A stretch of 64,000 bases of DNA from Carposina sasakii (GCA_014607495.2 CP053156.1:2170001-2234000); one strand, 5' to 3'; shown: positions 1 to 11,695, counted from the first letter of the stretch. Notes: generated by a model from the letters alone, not told the origin. Made by a program: numbers and translations.

Positions 1-1
1 G

Positions 2-9
2 GCGGCCGC
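2..9. other. NotI recognition site at window edge
   Basis: GCGGCCGC is an 8-bp rare-cutter site lying at the very start of an AT-rich sequence. It is often the cloning boundary of a large-insert clone. It may also be genomic; no other vector sequence is recognisable after it. Confidence 0.4.
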
Positions 10-1009
10 TAGTTTGACTTATAAAAGAAATAAATTTTACGGATTGTAAGATTTTATTGAGTTTAAGATTTTATCTTCTTAGTTGTGGTGTGACTATAAT
101 GTATAAATTTATTATGTATAGGTAAATATATAATATATAAAAATTTTACGTCAACCTTTTTTTTACTATGGCAGATTGCCATATCGCATTATTTACCAGC
201 ATCTCCTAGTCTAGGGCCAACCACTGTCTCGTACAATCCGATTTTCCTTGATGAAGTTGGCACAGCAAGTTCATTACTGGCCACAGTAATTAGTTTGTTT
301 CATTTTACATGAGCATTTTTCTTTACTTCTCCCGAAGTGGATTCGGGGCTAAACGATGCGTTTCATTTTATTGTAATTCTCCAGGTTAAAGGTTTTTTTA
401 CTTTTAATTTAAGGGTGATATTGCTTTTTGTCAAAACTTAGTCTGAGTATGTTTGAGTTAGGCGGATAAACCCAAAGGGTTTTTGCTATCTAGTGTCTAA
501 GTTTATTTAAAACGAAATGTAACATACTTAACTCAAATAAAAAAATAAAATAAAAAAGTTATATAGGTACATACTAATTAATATATGTATGTATACCCCA
601 AACACACGGCTGTGTTCCCGAAGTAGAGTATTTTTGTTCCTGAGATTAGTGTGTTCAAACAAACAAACACACTCTTCAGCTTTATGATATTAAGTAAAGA
701 TTATTTATATAATATTTATTTGAAACAATTTGTTTACGATGAAGCGACGTATAAATATCCAGGACCCAGAGATAATACTTCTAGCTTTTTACCGATAATG
801 AAAGTTAAACGAAGTCAACATAGTAGCGGGAATTCGGTTTGTAAACAAAATTGATAAGAATAATTAAAGTTGTTTGGATTAGAAGATTTAACGCATTTGA
901 CCTATGCAATGGCATTATCTTACTTCGTTACTTACTTTATTATAGCTGATGCATAGTAATAATAAATGATGCAATTATTTTATAAATAAATACTAAAACT
1001 AATAAGAGC
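10..1009. other. AT-rich non-coding stretch
   Basis: No gene is recognised. Around 601-690 there is a short segment with words seen in the tail of the repeat family at 55.1 kb and 59.1 kb (GAGATTAG and GTGTTCAAAC followed by AAAC-rich text), so at least part of it is an old repeat fragment. The 67-codon open frame at 651-854 overlaps this and shows no domain. Confidence 0.5.
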
Positions 1010-1640
1010 TAAGATGGCTCCCAATCAGACTTCGCCGGAATGCGCACATTCTAACTCTTTTATTTAAAATTCTCTATGATCGATCCTCTCCTTGTATTTA
1101 CGTGAAAGATTTGAGTATCTCTTCTCAAGAGACCATCCTTTGAGGTTCAATACAGCTTCTTTAGTAAAAACTCCTCGTCACAATTTAGTTGCTTTTAACT
1201 ACTCTTGCACTGTCTATTCGGTAAAGCTATGGAATTCGCTGCCTCACTCTGTGAGAGACTGTCCATCAGTTGATATTTTTAAGGAAATATTGAAGGTCCA
1301 TTATTTATCTCTCCCATCTTCTCGATTAATAGTGTCGGAATATTGGTTTCTTACCATTGTATACCAATATACTTACATTCGATGTTATTTTCATCCGTAT
1401 GCTATCTATGCTTATCTATGTTTATGTGTTTTATTTAGTTATTTATGTTTATGTAGTCTATTTAGATATTTTTATGTTATTTTAGGTTTGTCTTTTCTTT
1501 TATTTAATTATTTAGTTTATTTCTCTTTCACTATTGGTTTTCTGGAAGTAATCTCTCTTAAAGATAAGGACGCCTTTGTACATTTTCTTTGTCATAAACT
1601 TTATTTGTGAAAACTTTACTGTGTACATACAATAAAGCAT
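1010..1640 (+). pseudogene. LINE 3' end: reverse-transcriptase C-terminal fragment
   Basis: The open frame at 1092-1610 begins with residues typical of the C-terminal tail of Jockey/CR1-type LINE ORF2 proteins: R-rich start, then a LWNSLP motif near residue 47, SV, and FKEILK. Just upstream in another frame (about 1030-1090) the LRRNAHILTLL / FKILYD pattern that precedes this tail is visible, so there is a frameshift near 1090. Beyond the FKEILK motif the frame runs into AT-rich sequence that is probably 3' UTR. It ends in AATAAAGC and an (ATA)n-like tail. The endonuclease and reverse-transcriptase core are missing, so this is a 5'-truncated dead copy. Confidence 0.7.
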
Positions 1641-2472
1641 AATAATAATAAATACCTTCTTTACCATAGAAATATAAATTCTTTATTTTATTACAAAAAA
1701 CAGTTTATATACATGCAAGGTTAAATGACATTAATCAATAATAGTTTCTGCTTCCATTTGATCAAATCATTTGATCTAGATAGGTATTATCATAGAGGAA
1801 TAAGATATTCCTCTACGGTATTATTGGTAAAGTCAAGCTAACCTAGACGGAAATTACGCTATTGTTCAACGTATTTATCAAAACGAAACCAAAACCAAAT
1901 ACGTCATGCTTATGCACATGACAACGGCAAAACAAAGAAGAAAATAAAATAAACGTTTTAATGTGCTAGGTTTAATGTACCTACTTTAGCATAGATACAA
2001 TCTACTAAAGTGACATTAATATTGTTTATCGTGGTTTTAGGTAGCTTTCCTTTATGTAATCTACAGGAATCTATTGAAAATATATATTTTCTTAATTGAT
2101 GTTTGGAAAGCTAACTATTTGAAGTTTGTAGATTCAGAAATGCTTCGAAAATACGTCCATAATAGAAAATGGCACAGAGCTCTTTGATCAAGTCAACTCA
2201 TCAAAGGTAAATTTGAGAGACCTAGTACGAGTAGTTTTCAGCAACATAGGATCTGACAGTGAATGGCTTTCCTCTGAGTTGCCTTTAAATTCTAAAGGCT
2301 TAACATTAATAACAATAATTGTTAATTCAATAATCCTTACTAATATTGTAAATGTGAAAGTAACATTGTCTGTCTATCTGTCTGTCTACTGCACCGATTT
2401 AATGACAGTCTAGCTAGAGCCTGAGGAAGGACATAAGGTTACTTTTTATCCCGGAAAAAATATATAGATATA
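1641..2472. other. Non-coding stretch with repeat debris
   Basis: No gene is recognised. 2370-2470 has TCTGTCTGTC microsatellite-like text followed by words (AAGGACATAAGG, TTTTTATCCCGG) that match the degraded repeat family at 10.6, 19.4, 50.1 and 55.1 kb. Confidence 0.5.
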
Positions 2473-2882
2473 CAGGGTGATTTTTGGTCGTCAACGTTCC
2501 CGAAAACTACGAAATCTCCTCATCATCACGATCATTTTTTCCATGGAAGCATCTGTGTGTGTGTGTGTGGGAAGTGTCTGGTTCTCAAGATATTAGGGTC
2601 CAAAGTAAATAGACTGCGTTTTTCTGCATAAATGCACAAAGACGCGCGTAGCAAGATTTTTTCACGAGAAATAATTAATATGTATCCATGAAAAAACTAC
2701 CATAAACACTGGACACTATAAATTTCGCCCGAATAAATAATAATAATAATTTTATAAACAATTAATATTTTTTTCTTCAAAAAAAATTATATTATTTCCC
2801 AGCATTTTTTTGGCATAAACTTACTTTATTTGATGTATAGACTATGTACTCTTCGTTAAGGGTGGCAACGAAAAAATACCCT
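2473..2882 (+). mobile_element. MITE-like element with CAGGRTG ends, copy 1 of 6
   Basis: A roughly 0.4-kb unit begins CAGGGTGATTTTTGGTC and ends at a partly decayed CATCCTG equivalent (TACCC). It is shared with copies at 28.0, 37.6, 51.3, 54.6 and 63.6 kb, aligned end to end by landmark words (ATCTCCTCATCATCACG, CTGCGTTTTTCTGCAT, CTTCGTTAA). The left flank is TATA. It contains a (GT)n tract not present in the other copies. No coding capacity is visible, so it is best seen as a non-autonomous DNA element; the superfamily is not assigned. Confidence 0.75.
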
Positions 2883-3041
2883 ATATATATAACATTTGGT
2901 TGTTTCTTCTGCAGTCCACGCAGACGGAGACGCTACTAATATCTCATAATTATTTTTTTTTTAAATGGTGTGATGTTAGCAGAGTAGAATACTCGTAGCA
3001 CTGCCCAATATCTGCCGGTGGGTATCGTCAGAGGCGATTAA

Positions 3042-3422
3042 GGGCATTTTTTGATATGTCGGCGCGGCATCGGTGCGACATCAACACGTCGGTATGCCGA
3101 AACTTTCGCACATGTCTGCAAATATTTCTGCATAGCAGTACAGTTCGGGGCACTTTTCTACTTCCAGTACTAAGACAATATTAATATCCTCCATTTTCCA
3201 AAGGGCGAACGCGTCCAACTCGGTAAAAAGTAGAGCGGCTACTGGACATGCATGCAGAGACGCGGTAAGCTGAATGTGTCTCGCGCCGCTGCCGTACTTA
3301 CCACACCAATCAGGAACGCTCCATTTATATATAGGCGCTCGGTAAGCTACCAATCGGTATCGCATATACCGAGCGTGCTGATGTTGCACCGATATGCCGA
3401 GCCGACAAATCAGGAAAGGGCC
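3042..3422. mobile_element. Harbinger-like MITE with about 50-bp TIRs
   Basis: The ends are inverted, imperfect copies: GGGCATTTTTTGATATG... on the left and the reverse complement of ...AATCAGGAAAGGGCC on the right. Similarity extends inward about 50 bp, including TGTCGGC, CGGCAT, CGGTGC and ACATCA blocks. It is flanked by TAA on both sides (3039-3041 and 3423-3425), a 3-bp target duplication as made by PIF/Harbinger elements. The 102-codon minus-strand frame at 3081-3389 lies wholly within it and has no recognised domain. The superfamily is inferred from the target duplication only. Confidence 0.65.
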
Positions 3423-3425
3423 TAA

Positions 3426-4045
3426 TGGTCAATGTGGGCAGCAGTGCTTCCCGTGTTGAAAAACATAGTCCGAATATCACACCAACCTGTAACAGGCTTA
3501 TGTATGTATATTTTAACTAAGTATACTTAATTAATTTTATTTACAGTTGTAATGACACAGTTAAATGAATATATTTTTTTATTTACTCATATAACATTAT
3601 ATTTATGTTGTAACCTTTACACAGGTGCCTTTTAACATAAAGTTCATTGTATCATGGACACTATGCTGCATTATTATACCGTTATTATTTATTAACCTCT
3701 TGGGCGTAACTATACGTATGTATGGTCGCAGTGTGATGTATGTATTTATTATATTCTATAGGATCTCCTTTATGATCCGAAATCAGCCGTGCGAGACAAG
3801 ATGAATAATGTTTGATTTGACAGTATTCCGTACATTTCGCTTTCAAATGTCCTGTTTTATGGGCATGGTTTACTTGTATTAGCTCTACGTGACATTGGCG
3901 GAATTATTGTGCCCGACACATGTTATGAGGCAATTAAAAAATAATAATTAATTGAATGGTTTATTAGTAGCTCCGTATTTATTTACTTTGCTTGTGATCA
4001 TTAGCTTGGTCCGCGTAATAAGAGAAAAGGTCGCCTTTTAACATT
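3426..4045. other. AT-rich non-coding stretch
   Basis: No gene or clear repeat border is seen. The phrase CTTTATGATCC at about 3770 resembles a block in the inverted-repeat element at 38.0 kb but the match does not extend. Confidence 0.45.
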
Positions 4046-4640
4046 AATTTTTACCCTACAGCGTGACGCAAAGGAGTGGTATTGTATTTAACAGCCTGTG
4101 TATGTATGTATGTTCCTTTGAAGCACTTCACAGACCAAATGCCTCGGCCGATTTTTATGATTCACACGTCAATCGATTCCTCTTGGTCCGGCGAGTGTCA
4201 CTAAAGACATGACGTTAGTGAAAATCCAATATGGACGCCATATTATGAAAATTTTAAAAAATCAATTCGACAAATAATATCAAGTGGGGTATCGTTAAAT
4301 AGGTATTTAAATATCATTTTTAGTTTTCTCTGAACATTTTTCGATTCGATTGACCGTCTGGATCTATATCGATTTAAAGTTGCGTAACAACCATTCTCAC
4401 ATATATATAGCTAAGTTTTTAGACAGCAGCAAGACGAAAACTTCTTGCTGCCGAGTATGTTAAGCATGTTTCTTGAAGCGTACCTATTAGTAGCAAGGTA
4501 CTCATAACAAAAAAGTATAAAATAAAAAATATAAATCACCGGACATCCAAGTGTTTGTTTTTTCGTATCAGTTTTTTTTTATGTACATGTTTTGGTTCTT
4601 TTTACGCAGTCGGGTTTTGGAATTTTATAATTTAAGTTTT
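4046..4640 (+). repeat. Dispersed repeat, plus copy (partner at 11.1-11.7 kb)
   Basis: It shares long blocks with the reverse complement of 11140-11695: GACGCAAAGGAGTGGTATTG, GAAGCACTTCACAGACC, GGCGAGTGTCACTAAAGA, TCTTGAAGCGTA. The start resembles ACCC(G/T)AC(T)GCG and the far end holds GCAGTCGGGTTTTGGA, so both ends carry versions of an ACCCGACTGCG word in inverted orientation. It is probably a non-autonomous TIR element. The last 100 bp (from CACCGGACATCC) is inverted relative to the partner copy. Confidence 0.65.
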
Positions 4641-5879
4641 TTTTAAATTGTGTTTATGTGTGTCATTGTGTATACATGTACATGTGTAAAGAATATGAAT
4701 ATGGTTTTAATTATACTAAGCCAATTGCATTTGTTTGACGACCGGCTATGTGCCCGTCGACCCTTTGGTCCTTTACAGATATAGATACTGAAGTAGATAG
4801 TTCATAGATTAAATACAAAGGTATAATGATTCTATATCATAAAATGATACATAAAATGTTACCAGTAGTGAGACTCATCGTATTTATAAAGGTATCGGAA
4901 TTGAATTGATATATTTACTTAAATGCAATATAAATTCAAAAAATATTGCAACTTTCCATATCTAGCAAAATATTAGTATTCTCTGACTAATGCCAAAGTT
5001 CCTGAGAAACGAATATCTAATTTCTGAGTAAGGAAGCAAAGCTGCCGTGGCACTAGACATGAATATTAAACGTCGAATATCTCTGAGTGCAGACACTGGC
5101 AATTCTAGATCGGGAGCTAATGGAGGATATGATAAACTTGTGTTACATTTTTGATCAGGAACCTATTTTTTATTATAGAGGTGAAATTAATTATTTTTAT
5201 ATCCAATTTATAGCATATTTATTCAATAAATAAGTAATTTGTCGATAATACGTATAATACCTAAAGCATCTGAAATATATTTTAAATAATTTCCCGTGTG
5301 CTTATTTTTTAAGACGACGAATTGGTAAAATAGATATGTCGATTTTTCTCAGCTATCACAACACATGGGAAAGCGATATTTAACAATCGAATTCTTCATT
5401 ATATTATCTTACTTTTTGTAGTTGCAGAAACACAATTCATAGACTTTTTAACGATAAAAAAAATATGTTAAAGATTATATATAAATATATCAATCTTTTA
5501 AATCAGATTTTTTCATTTTACAAGTAAACCAGACCGATTTAAGCCAAAATTTTTATATCACTAGACTTGTTATAACACACTCTAAAAACGTGTCGTTGCC
5601 ATTTTTTTAAATATTGTGTGGTTTTTAAATAAAACGCAAAAATATGTTTTGTCGCTTACGCTCTTTTAGTTTAAGCCTAGTTTTATAAATGAAATTGTAT
5701 TAGGTGTTACAATTTAAATAATTTACGCAATACTATTTGGTTTTGTGTGCACAAATAGTATCTATTTATTTTAAATATAAACAATGGTGGGTAATTATTT
5801 ATATATTTTTTAATACTTATTAGAGGGTAGTTAATTCTGTGTAGGTAATGTGTTGGGTTTTAGAGTTTCATAATAATTA
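4641..5879. other. AT-rich non-coding stretch
   Basis: No reading frame over 60 codons and no RNA gene is seen. 5300-5660 contains words (ACGACGAATTGGTAAAAT, ACACATGGGAAAGCGATATTTAA, CTTTTTGTAGTTGCAGAAACAC) that recur in the inverted-repeat arms near 22.75-22.95 kb and 25.6-25.75 kb, so this is a diverged relative of that repeat. Confidence 0.5.
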
Positions 5880-6185
5880 GTGGTTTACTAATTTACTAAT
5901 TTCTATAACCCTGAGGATGCCACGGTTGTTGGCGAAACATATGTAGATTATTTATCTAGTTTTTGATTTCGGAATAGTGCAATGTATTGTCTTGCATGCT
6001 AGGTGCTCGGGTCTGGTTTCTCGTGGCGATTGTAGGTAGTGCAAAATCCGAGGGTCAGTGGAGAGTGTAGGGCCCGGTGGTGGGCGCACCCATAGTGAAT
6101 GAATTGAAGCCTAGTCCCTGCTCATATTTGTATGGAAATAAACTTCCCTCAGTCGGCCTCCGGCTATGAACGTTTTGGATTTTAT
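5880..6185 (+). repeat. Unclassified retroelement-like repeat carrying a hammerhead-like motif
   Basis: The segment contains a hammerhead-like core (see 5905-5951), then GAGGGTCAGTGGAGAGTGTAGG, a phrase repeated at 17.34-17.40 kb and, reversed, at 11.96-12.03 kb, and closes with an AATAAA-bearing stretch at about 6137. Hammerhead motifs of this general form are known from Penelope-like retroelements, but no Penelope coding sequence is visible here, so family assignment is inference. Confidence 0.5.
5905..5951 (+). ncRNA. Candidate hammerhead ribozyme-like fold
   Basis: In order: ATAACC (stem I 5' strand), CTGAGGA (matches core box CUGANGA), one extra T, GCCA...TGGC stem II, GAAA core box, AC-ATAT-GT minimal stem III, A as the H17 position (GUA triplet), then GATTAT pairing with ATAACC in 5 of 6 positions. 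Predicted cleavage follows base 5945. Deviations: a bulged U after box 1 and a C-A mismatch in stem I. A two-base-pair stem III is what Penelope-type hammerheads usually show. Activity is not implied. Confidence 0.4.
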
Positions 6186-6589
6186 TATTAATTAGAGCAC
6201 CGAGAATCAAAGGTCCTGCTACAATCTTAAAATTGTGTTACTTAACAGTGTATGCAATCGATCGTTGGCTCTTAGAATATTATGTTCAATCGAGAAATGG
6301 AAATACCACGCTTCACTTGAATTTTGTCATTAATATGATTTAAAATCCACATTTAAACAGGAATTCTGAGATATCTGCCGTTGAAAGGGATTCGAAATCG
6401 CTGAATGCAGATGTAACTTTTATAAGTACTTGAATGAAAGAAAATATCGATGATATTCAAGAGTTGGAAAAACTGTTATCATAACTTAATGGATATCAGA
6501 AAATTTATGCAATATGAACGATATTAGAATGATACATATTATTACCAAATATTTAATTTATTCTTCAGAAATATTTAAGTGTACGAGTA

Positions 6590-6950
6590 TGGACTATAAG
6601 CAATTATAAAATATTAATAAGAAAATGAAAAAAATCTTCACCCGAGTGAGATTTGAACTCACGGCCACTCGCAAACCCTGCTTTCGCTCTAGCCAACTGA
6701 GCTATCTGGTCAATTAACTCGGATGACCGTTTTACCATCTCTTTCAAATTACATTATCGGCAACGTTATTTTTTCATCCCGATAGCTATACACTAGCCAA
6801 ATTTCGGTAAACAAATCTTAATCCCTCAGTACAATGTTTTAATGATGAAACTATGAACCATATCCTAGCAGATTATATTATGGAGAAGTATCTTATAAAT
6901 TTATCTTAACTATGTATAAAATATTAATTAAAAAAATTAAAAAAATCTTC
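6590..6950 (-). repeat. tRNA-derived SINE-like repeat (partial, doubled)
   Basis: On the minus strand 6645-6720 has a tRNA-like body: TAGCTCAGTTGG (A-box-like) and AGTTCAAATC (weak B box), flanked by the family tail with GAAAATGAAAAAAATCTTC. The same body and flanks occur at 14.1 and 21.3 kb. A second tail segment follows at 6835-6950 (ACCATATCCTAGCAG, TAAATTTATCTTA), matching 21405-21490 reversed. The shared flanks and missing canonical anticodon loop argue for a SINE or tRNA pseudogene, not a working tRNA. Confidence 0.6.
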
Positions 6951-8954
6951 ATAAGCAATTATTCATATTCCCTAAAAATCCTCATCTTCCAAGATTGATA
7001 TTAAAAAAACAATTTACGTTATCTCAGGTATTATTTAGTCGACGTGTACCTTAAAGTCTCATAAACGATTTTGTAAATCCACTTCGTCATCGTCGCACAA
7101 TAAATTTTACGGTAACAGTGTTATATCGTAATAATCACACTGCGGGACGCTTATAACTTTAATAAAAAAGTCAAACTTTTGAGCATAAAAGATATTGCAT
7201 GCTATTGTATTAGAAAGAAATTATTTTTTCAGAGTTCTTCGGGAGATACCAGTATGTATCTAACCTCTTGTCGCTAAAAGAAAGTATTGTTTAGAAGTTT
7301 GATGATAGACAATACATTTTATTCAAATAAAAGAAAATATATTAATATGAATGTTGTTGCCTTGTTAAGATCACAACACAATCATTTAATTCAAGTCACT
7401 AATATAAGTATGTAAGGTTTGATGGTTAAAGGTAAAATTGGCCGTAGTTCTGCAGAAAGCGATCAAAACCAAATTTTTGGCCAAAATTAGTTAGCTATGC
7501 CATAATAAACAAACTAGATTTTTTGCTCTATATTCTGGTAAAATCGACTGTTTTTTAGCACAATTAATTGATAAATTGCTGAAAACTATCAACAAGAAAA
7601 GCAAGTATTAAATAAGTTAAAAGCAGCCACCTTGGTTGAGTTGGTCTGATTGAAGAATTATTCTTCAACTAAAATATGTATCTTTAAATCTGCAGAACAC
7701 AGCCATTTCACTCGGTCGGTTTTGGTAATAACCTTATAGTACTAATGTTCACAATATTTTATTCTGCATAAAACGACTACGTAGATGGTTGCTTTCTTCG
7801 ATTTAGGTTTTCCGTTCGTCCCGTAATTTGGTCGTATTTTGCTTTTAATATTTAGTAATCCACATAGAACTTTGTTGTCATTCCATGTTCGGCTCGTACC
7901 TATACTAGAACTCTATGGTCACGACAATTTAAGATTGTCAAATTCCAATAAGTAGGTAAATAGTAATGTCTTGTTTTTTTTCTTTTAGCTAAGTATTTTT
8001 GTAAGTTTTTTGAGCTGACGGGTTTGTTAATTACTAAATGTAATTTTCATCGGACGCCCCGTTCATAACCGTTTCAATAAAAATAAAATTTGTGAATCAT
8101 ATTTAGCAGAGAACGATTACAACGAGAACGATTTTAGTCGTTTTCATTTGGTCATGGTATTATAAGTATGTTATATTCTGCAGGAAACGACTACTTGTTT
8201 TTAAACCAAGATTATTATATGAAAAATAACTGTAATCTCTGTAAAACCTATTTAATATTCTGCACGAAGTTTATTTCTACCAAATGACATAAATAACTTT
8301 CAGGAAAAACGTAAAAGAAATTTAAAAAAATTAAGAAACCTTAAACGTCAATATCTCGAAACTCTTTTTTTATTGTTGGTCTCTTTTTGCAGAAATTGTA
8401 TTTGTATATTATTTTGTCTGTTATTAGTAAAAAAACCAAAATAACCTGGAGGAAAGTTAGGAAGTTTTTAAATGTAAACTTGAGCAATTTAACTTTTTGT
8501 GGTCCCTCGATTACTTCAAGGTAGTTTTATGAAGAAAATTTATTTAACGCCTGCCCTGTGACGTGTACAGATTCTAAAGAATTTGTTGGAACTCTTCTTC
8601 CCTAAATTCCAAGTTCGACAGGTTGTAAGACTTGGCGTTAAATAACAAAGAGATAATATTTTATTTGAAGCGAAAAGACATCTAAAATACTTTAGTAATA
8701 TTTATATTTAGTAATACTCTAAAATACCTGCTTAACATTTATATGAAACATAAGCACAAACAACTTGAATTTTATGCTTTCCTCGGCTTGCCAAATACTT
8801 ATTGATATACTTAACTCTCTTTAAAATGGAAGTATTGAAATTGTGTAAGTATTTGAAAATCTGTGCCGTATAATCGTATAAACTATACGATTATACTCTC
8901 AGACTAAGTAATCTATAGACCGAGTGTGCCCATACAAACGCTGCAAGACGTACT
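6951..8954. other. AT-rich non-coding stretch
   Basis: Two kilobases with no frame above 60 codons, no RNA gene and no repeat border I can place with confidence. Composition is uniformly AT-rich. Confidence 0.5.
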
Positions 8955-9384
8955 GTATGCTGGAAAAAGGGCAAAATGGACGATTTAATTATGTTACGTA
9001 CTTAAGCTGTTTCTACAAGATTACCAACTATCAGTTCGAATCATTCTATTTCATTGTCTAGAAAAAGGTCCCAGGTACCATATGTTCTATGTCCAAATTT
9101 CGTTAGTATCAGTTTCAGTATGGATAGTAAAAAAAAAATTCATGGAGGACATTTTTATTATAGAGTGACTTGAGTTTTATTGAATTTCAATATTTCTTTT
9201 ATATTATAATCTATACGTATAATAAAAATGTAACGGATCGCTGTCTGTATATGGAAGATATATGACAAAAAATATTATATGAGACCTTTATCAACGCAAT
9301 AGGACCCAAAACGATGATTTTTGGAATTTTTGTCTGTCTGCGCGTTTGTGCACGTGATAATAATCTCAAACTCACGTAAAATAT

Positions 9385-9680
9385 AATTATTTTCATTTTA
9401 ACATAACACTCTTCACAAACGTAAACAAACTGATGAAATTGGGACTCATTCACATTTTCGTACTTTTATTATTTAGATAGCTATTTATAATGTATAAAAA
9501 TTCGAGAATTAACAAATTTCTTTAAATGATAATAATAATGTTTAAATCATGTAAATCTAATTATTTTTATTTAAACATCACTCTTCACAAATATAAATAA
9601 ACTGACGAAATTACGTCTCTTTTACATTTACGTACTTTTATTATTAAGATAGCTATTTATAATCTTTAAAAATTCTAGAA
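9385..9680 (+). repeat. Diverged tandem duplication, unit about 170 bp
   Basis: Two consecutive copies share ACTCTTCACAAA, TAAACTGA(T/C)GAAATT, CGTACTTTTATTATT and AGATAGCTATTTATAAT in the same order, offset by about 170 bp. A weaker third piece (AGTACTTTTATTATAGAAATAGCT) is at about 9790. It lies inside the extra segment of the long repeat. Confidence 0.65.
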
Positions 9681-10887
9681 TAACCAGATAGTTTTAAAAT
9701 CTTTTTAAATAAATTTCCTAGCGTTTTATTATTATTATTTTCTGTAATTTAATAATGTTTTCGATTGATCAGAATACTCCTCTCTGTAGTACTTTTATTA
9801 TAGAAATAGCTTTATTATAATGTAGGAATAAAATATAATTTATAGATATATTTTAAGCCTATATCCGGTGATCATAATTCCGATACTACTCAATTACTTT
9901 AGTAAATGTTACTAATTTAGCATCTAGTATAAATAAAATATCATCATAAATAATTGTCCTGATAATTATTGATATTGTATAAGTTTGGATCATGAGAATT
10001 TAAAATATATTTCTGTGTTTGTAATTAATTCTTTTTGGCGCCAACCAATTGAGGTTGGTCGCCATGATAGTCATACGAAGCAGGGTATAAATAAAGAAAA
10101 CTGGTTGAGGGTTGAATTTCAGTGTTATTGTGTCAGTGGTACAGTGTGGATCAAAGCTAAGTACAGTTTTATATTGTAATTCCGCTATAACTATCCGATC
10201 ATATATATCTTTACTTTATGATAATGTGTATTTAACTAGAAAGGTTTATGTATATTGAGAATGAGAATACTGTCTCATAGCATAAGGCTCAGTTATTAAC
10301 TTTAAGTGTTTAATGTTGTACTTGAATAATTTCCAATGTTTAATAGAACTTTCCCTGATGGGTTTCTTCTCAGTTTTTCCCATCAAGGTGTAATCGACCT
10401 GTGTGTATTTTCAGTAATATATATAATGAGATATATGTTACTGATATGTTTGTTTTATTCTGAGTCCTGACATCCATTATTTATTTCCCCTTTAGAATAG
10501 AATATAGATAGGATAGGTAGTTTGGTACATAGGCTAAGTAATAAGGATATTCAATCTAGACTAGATAATATATATTTATACATAGTAAACTCGGCCCAAC
10601 TCTAACACACGCTATTCTCAGAAACGGCTGAACCGATTTCGATGCAGTTTTCAGGAATATATTGTGACACTCCCACTTTAAATATGGGGTACTTTTCATA
10701 CCGGGAAAATGTTTTTATGTCGGATAATTTCGACATTTTGTTTTTTCTGCAGTCCACGCGGACGGAATCGCGGGCGTCCACTGTCTTATCATAAATAAAA
10801 ATATAGGTACCCGGATTATAGAAATCTGCTAATACGAGTACACCTGGTAGAACTTAAAACAGCCCTTTGGAATTTATCTAGTAATTT

Positions 10888-10955
10888 AGGGCCGATTTGC
10901 GCAAACGTCAGATACAGCCTATCAGAAGAATAAAGTTGATCCTGTATTTGGCCCT
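10888..10955. mobile_element. Palindromic MITE fragment (AGGGCC family)
   Basis: AGGGCCGATTTGCGCAAACG ... GAAGAATAAAGTTGATCC ... GGCCCT. Same family as 19687-19754, 23209-23348, 25159-25297 and 29642-29780; this and the 19.7 kb copy are short forms that contain one half plus the far terminus. Confidence 0.65.
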
Positions 10956-10957
10956 AG

Positions 10958-11096
10958 AATATAAAATATTTTCTAATGATCGTAACATAACAACTGAACA
11001 GCCAGGATCCATTGCAAAATTATAAGCTTGGCTGCCGGATTATGGATCCTGACTGTTCAGTTGTTATGTTACGATCGTTAGAAAATATTTTATATT
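10958..11096. repeat. Near-perfect hairpin, 55-bp arms
   Basis: Arm 10958-11012 and arm 11042-11096 are reverse complements with about two mismatches (arm contains ATCGTAACATAACAACTGAA). The loop is 29 bp. It abuts the MITE at 10888-10955 directly. It could be a small palindromic MITE; no TIR family is recognised. Confidence 0.8.
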
Positions 11097-11139
11097 ATTT
11101 AATAGTATTAATTCCATAATAATATTATAGAATTCTAGA

Positions 11140-11695
11140 CCACCGGACATCTAAGTGCTTGTTTTTTTTTCATTTCAGTTTTTTTTTTAACAGTCGGGTT
11201 TTTGGATTTTTTAATTATGTTTTTTTATTTTATACTTTTTTGTACGTAGCTACTAATAGATACGCTTCAAGAAACTTGCTCAACATGCTCGATAGCAAGA
11301 ACTTTTCATCTGCTGCTGTCTAAAAACTTATATGTGAGAATGGTTGTTACGCAATTTTCAATCGATATAGATCCTAAACGAATAGTCAAATCGAAAAATG
11401 TTGAGAGAAACCTAAAAATATTTTTAAATACCTATTCAACGATACCCCACTCGATATAGTTTGTCGACTTTTTTTTTTTCATTTTTACAAAATGGCGTCC
11501 AGTAGTCGCCATATTGGATTTTCACTAACGTCATATCTTTAGTGACACTCGCCGGACTTAGAGGAATCGATTGACGTATGAATCATAAAAATCGGCCGAG
11601 GCGTTTGGTCTGTGAAGTGCTTCAAAGGAACATACATACATAGGCTGTTAATCACAATACCACTCCTTTGCGTCGCGCAGTCGGGTAAAAATTAA
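11140..11695 (-). repeat. Dispersed repeat, minus copy (partner at 4.0-4.6 kb)
   Basis: Reading the minus strand from 11695, it follows the plus copy at 4046 in order. The terminal block CACCGGACATCTAAGTG...CAGTCGGGTTTTTGGA at 11143-11210 lies in plus orientation, opposite to the order expected from the partner. Confidence 0.65.

Larger units (their letters stand above)
8955..10957 (+). repeat. Long dispersed repeat, copy 1 (with 1.25 kb extra segment)
   Basis: 8955-9357 and 10609-10957 match 18958-19760 almost word for word (GGAAAAAGGGCAAAATGGAC, AACGGATCGCTGTCTGTA, GCAATAGGACCCAAAACG, GCTGAACCGATTTCGATG, TCCACGCGGACGG). In the second copy these two parts are contiguous. The intervening 9358-10608 is therefore an insertion here or a deletion there. 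The 3' part contains the ancient lepidopteran repeat words seen at 50.1 and 55.1 kb and ends with a palindromic MITE. Confidence 0.7.

Noticed and set aside
3081..3389. 102-codon minus frame as a gene
   Set aside because: It lies inside the Harbinger-like MITE and has no transposase or other motif.
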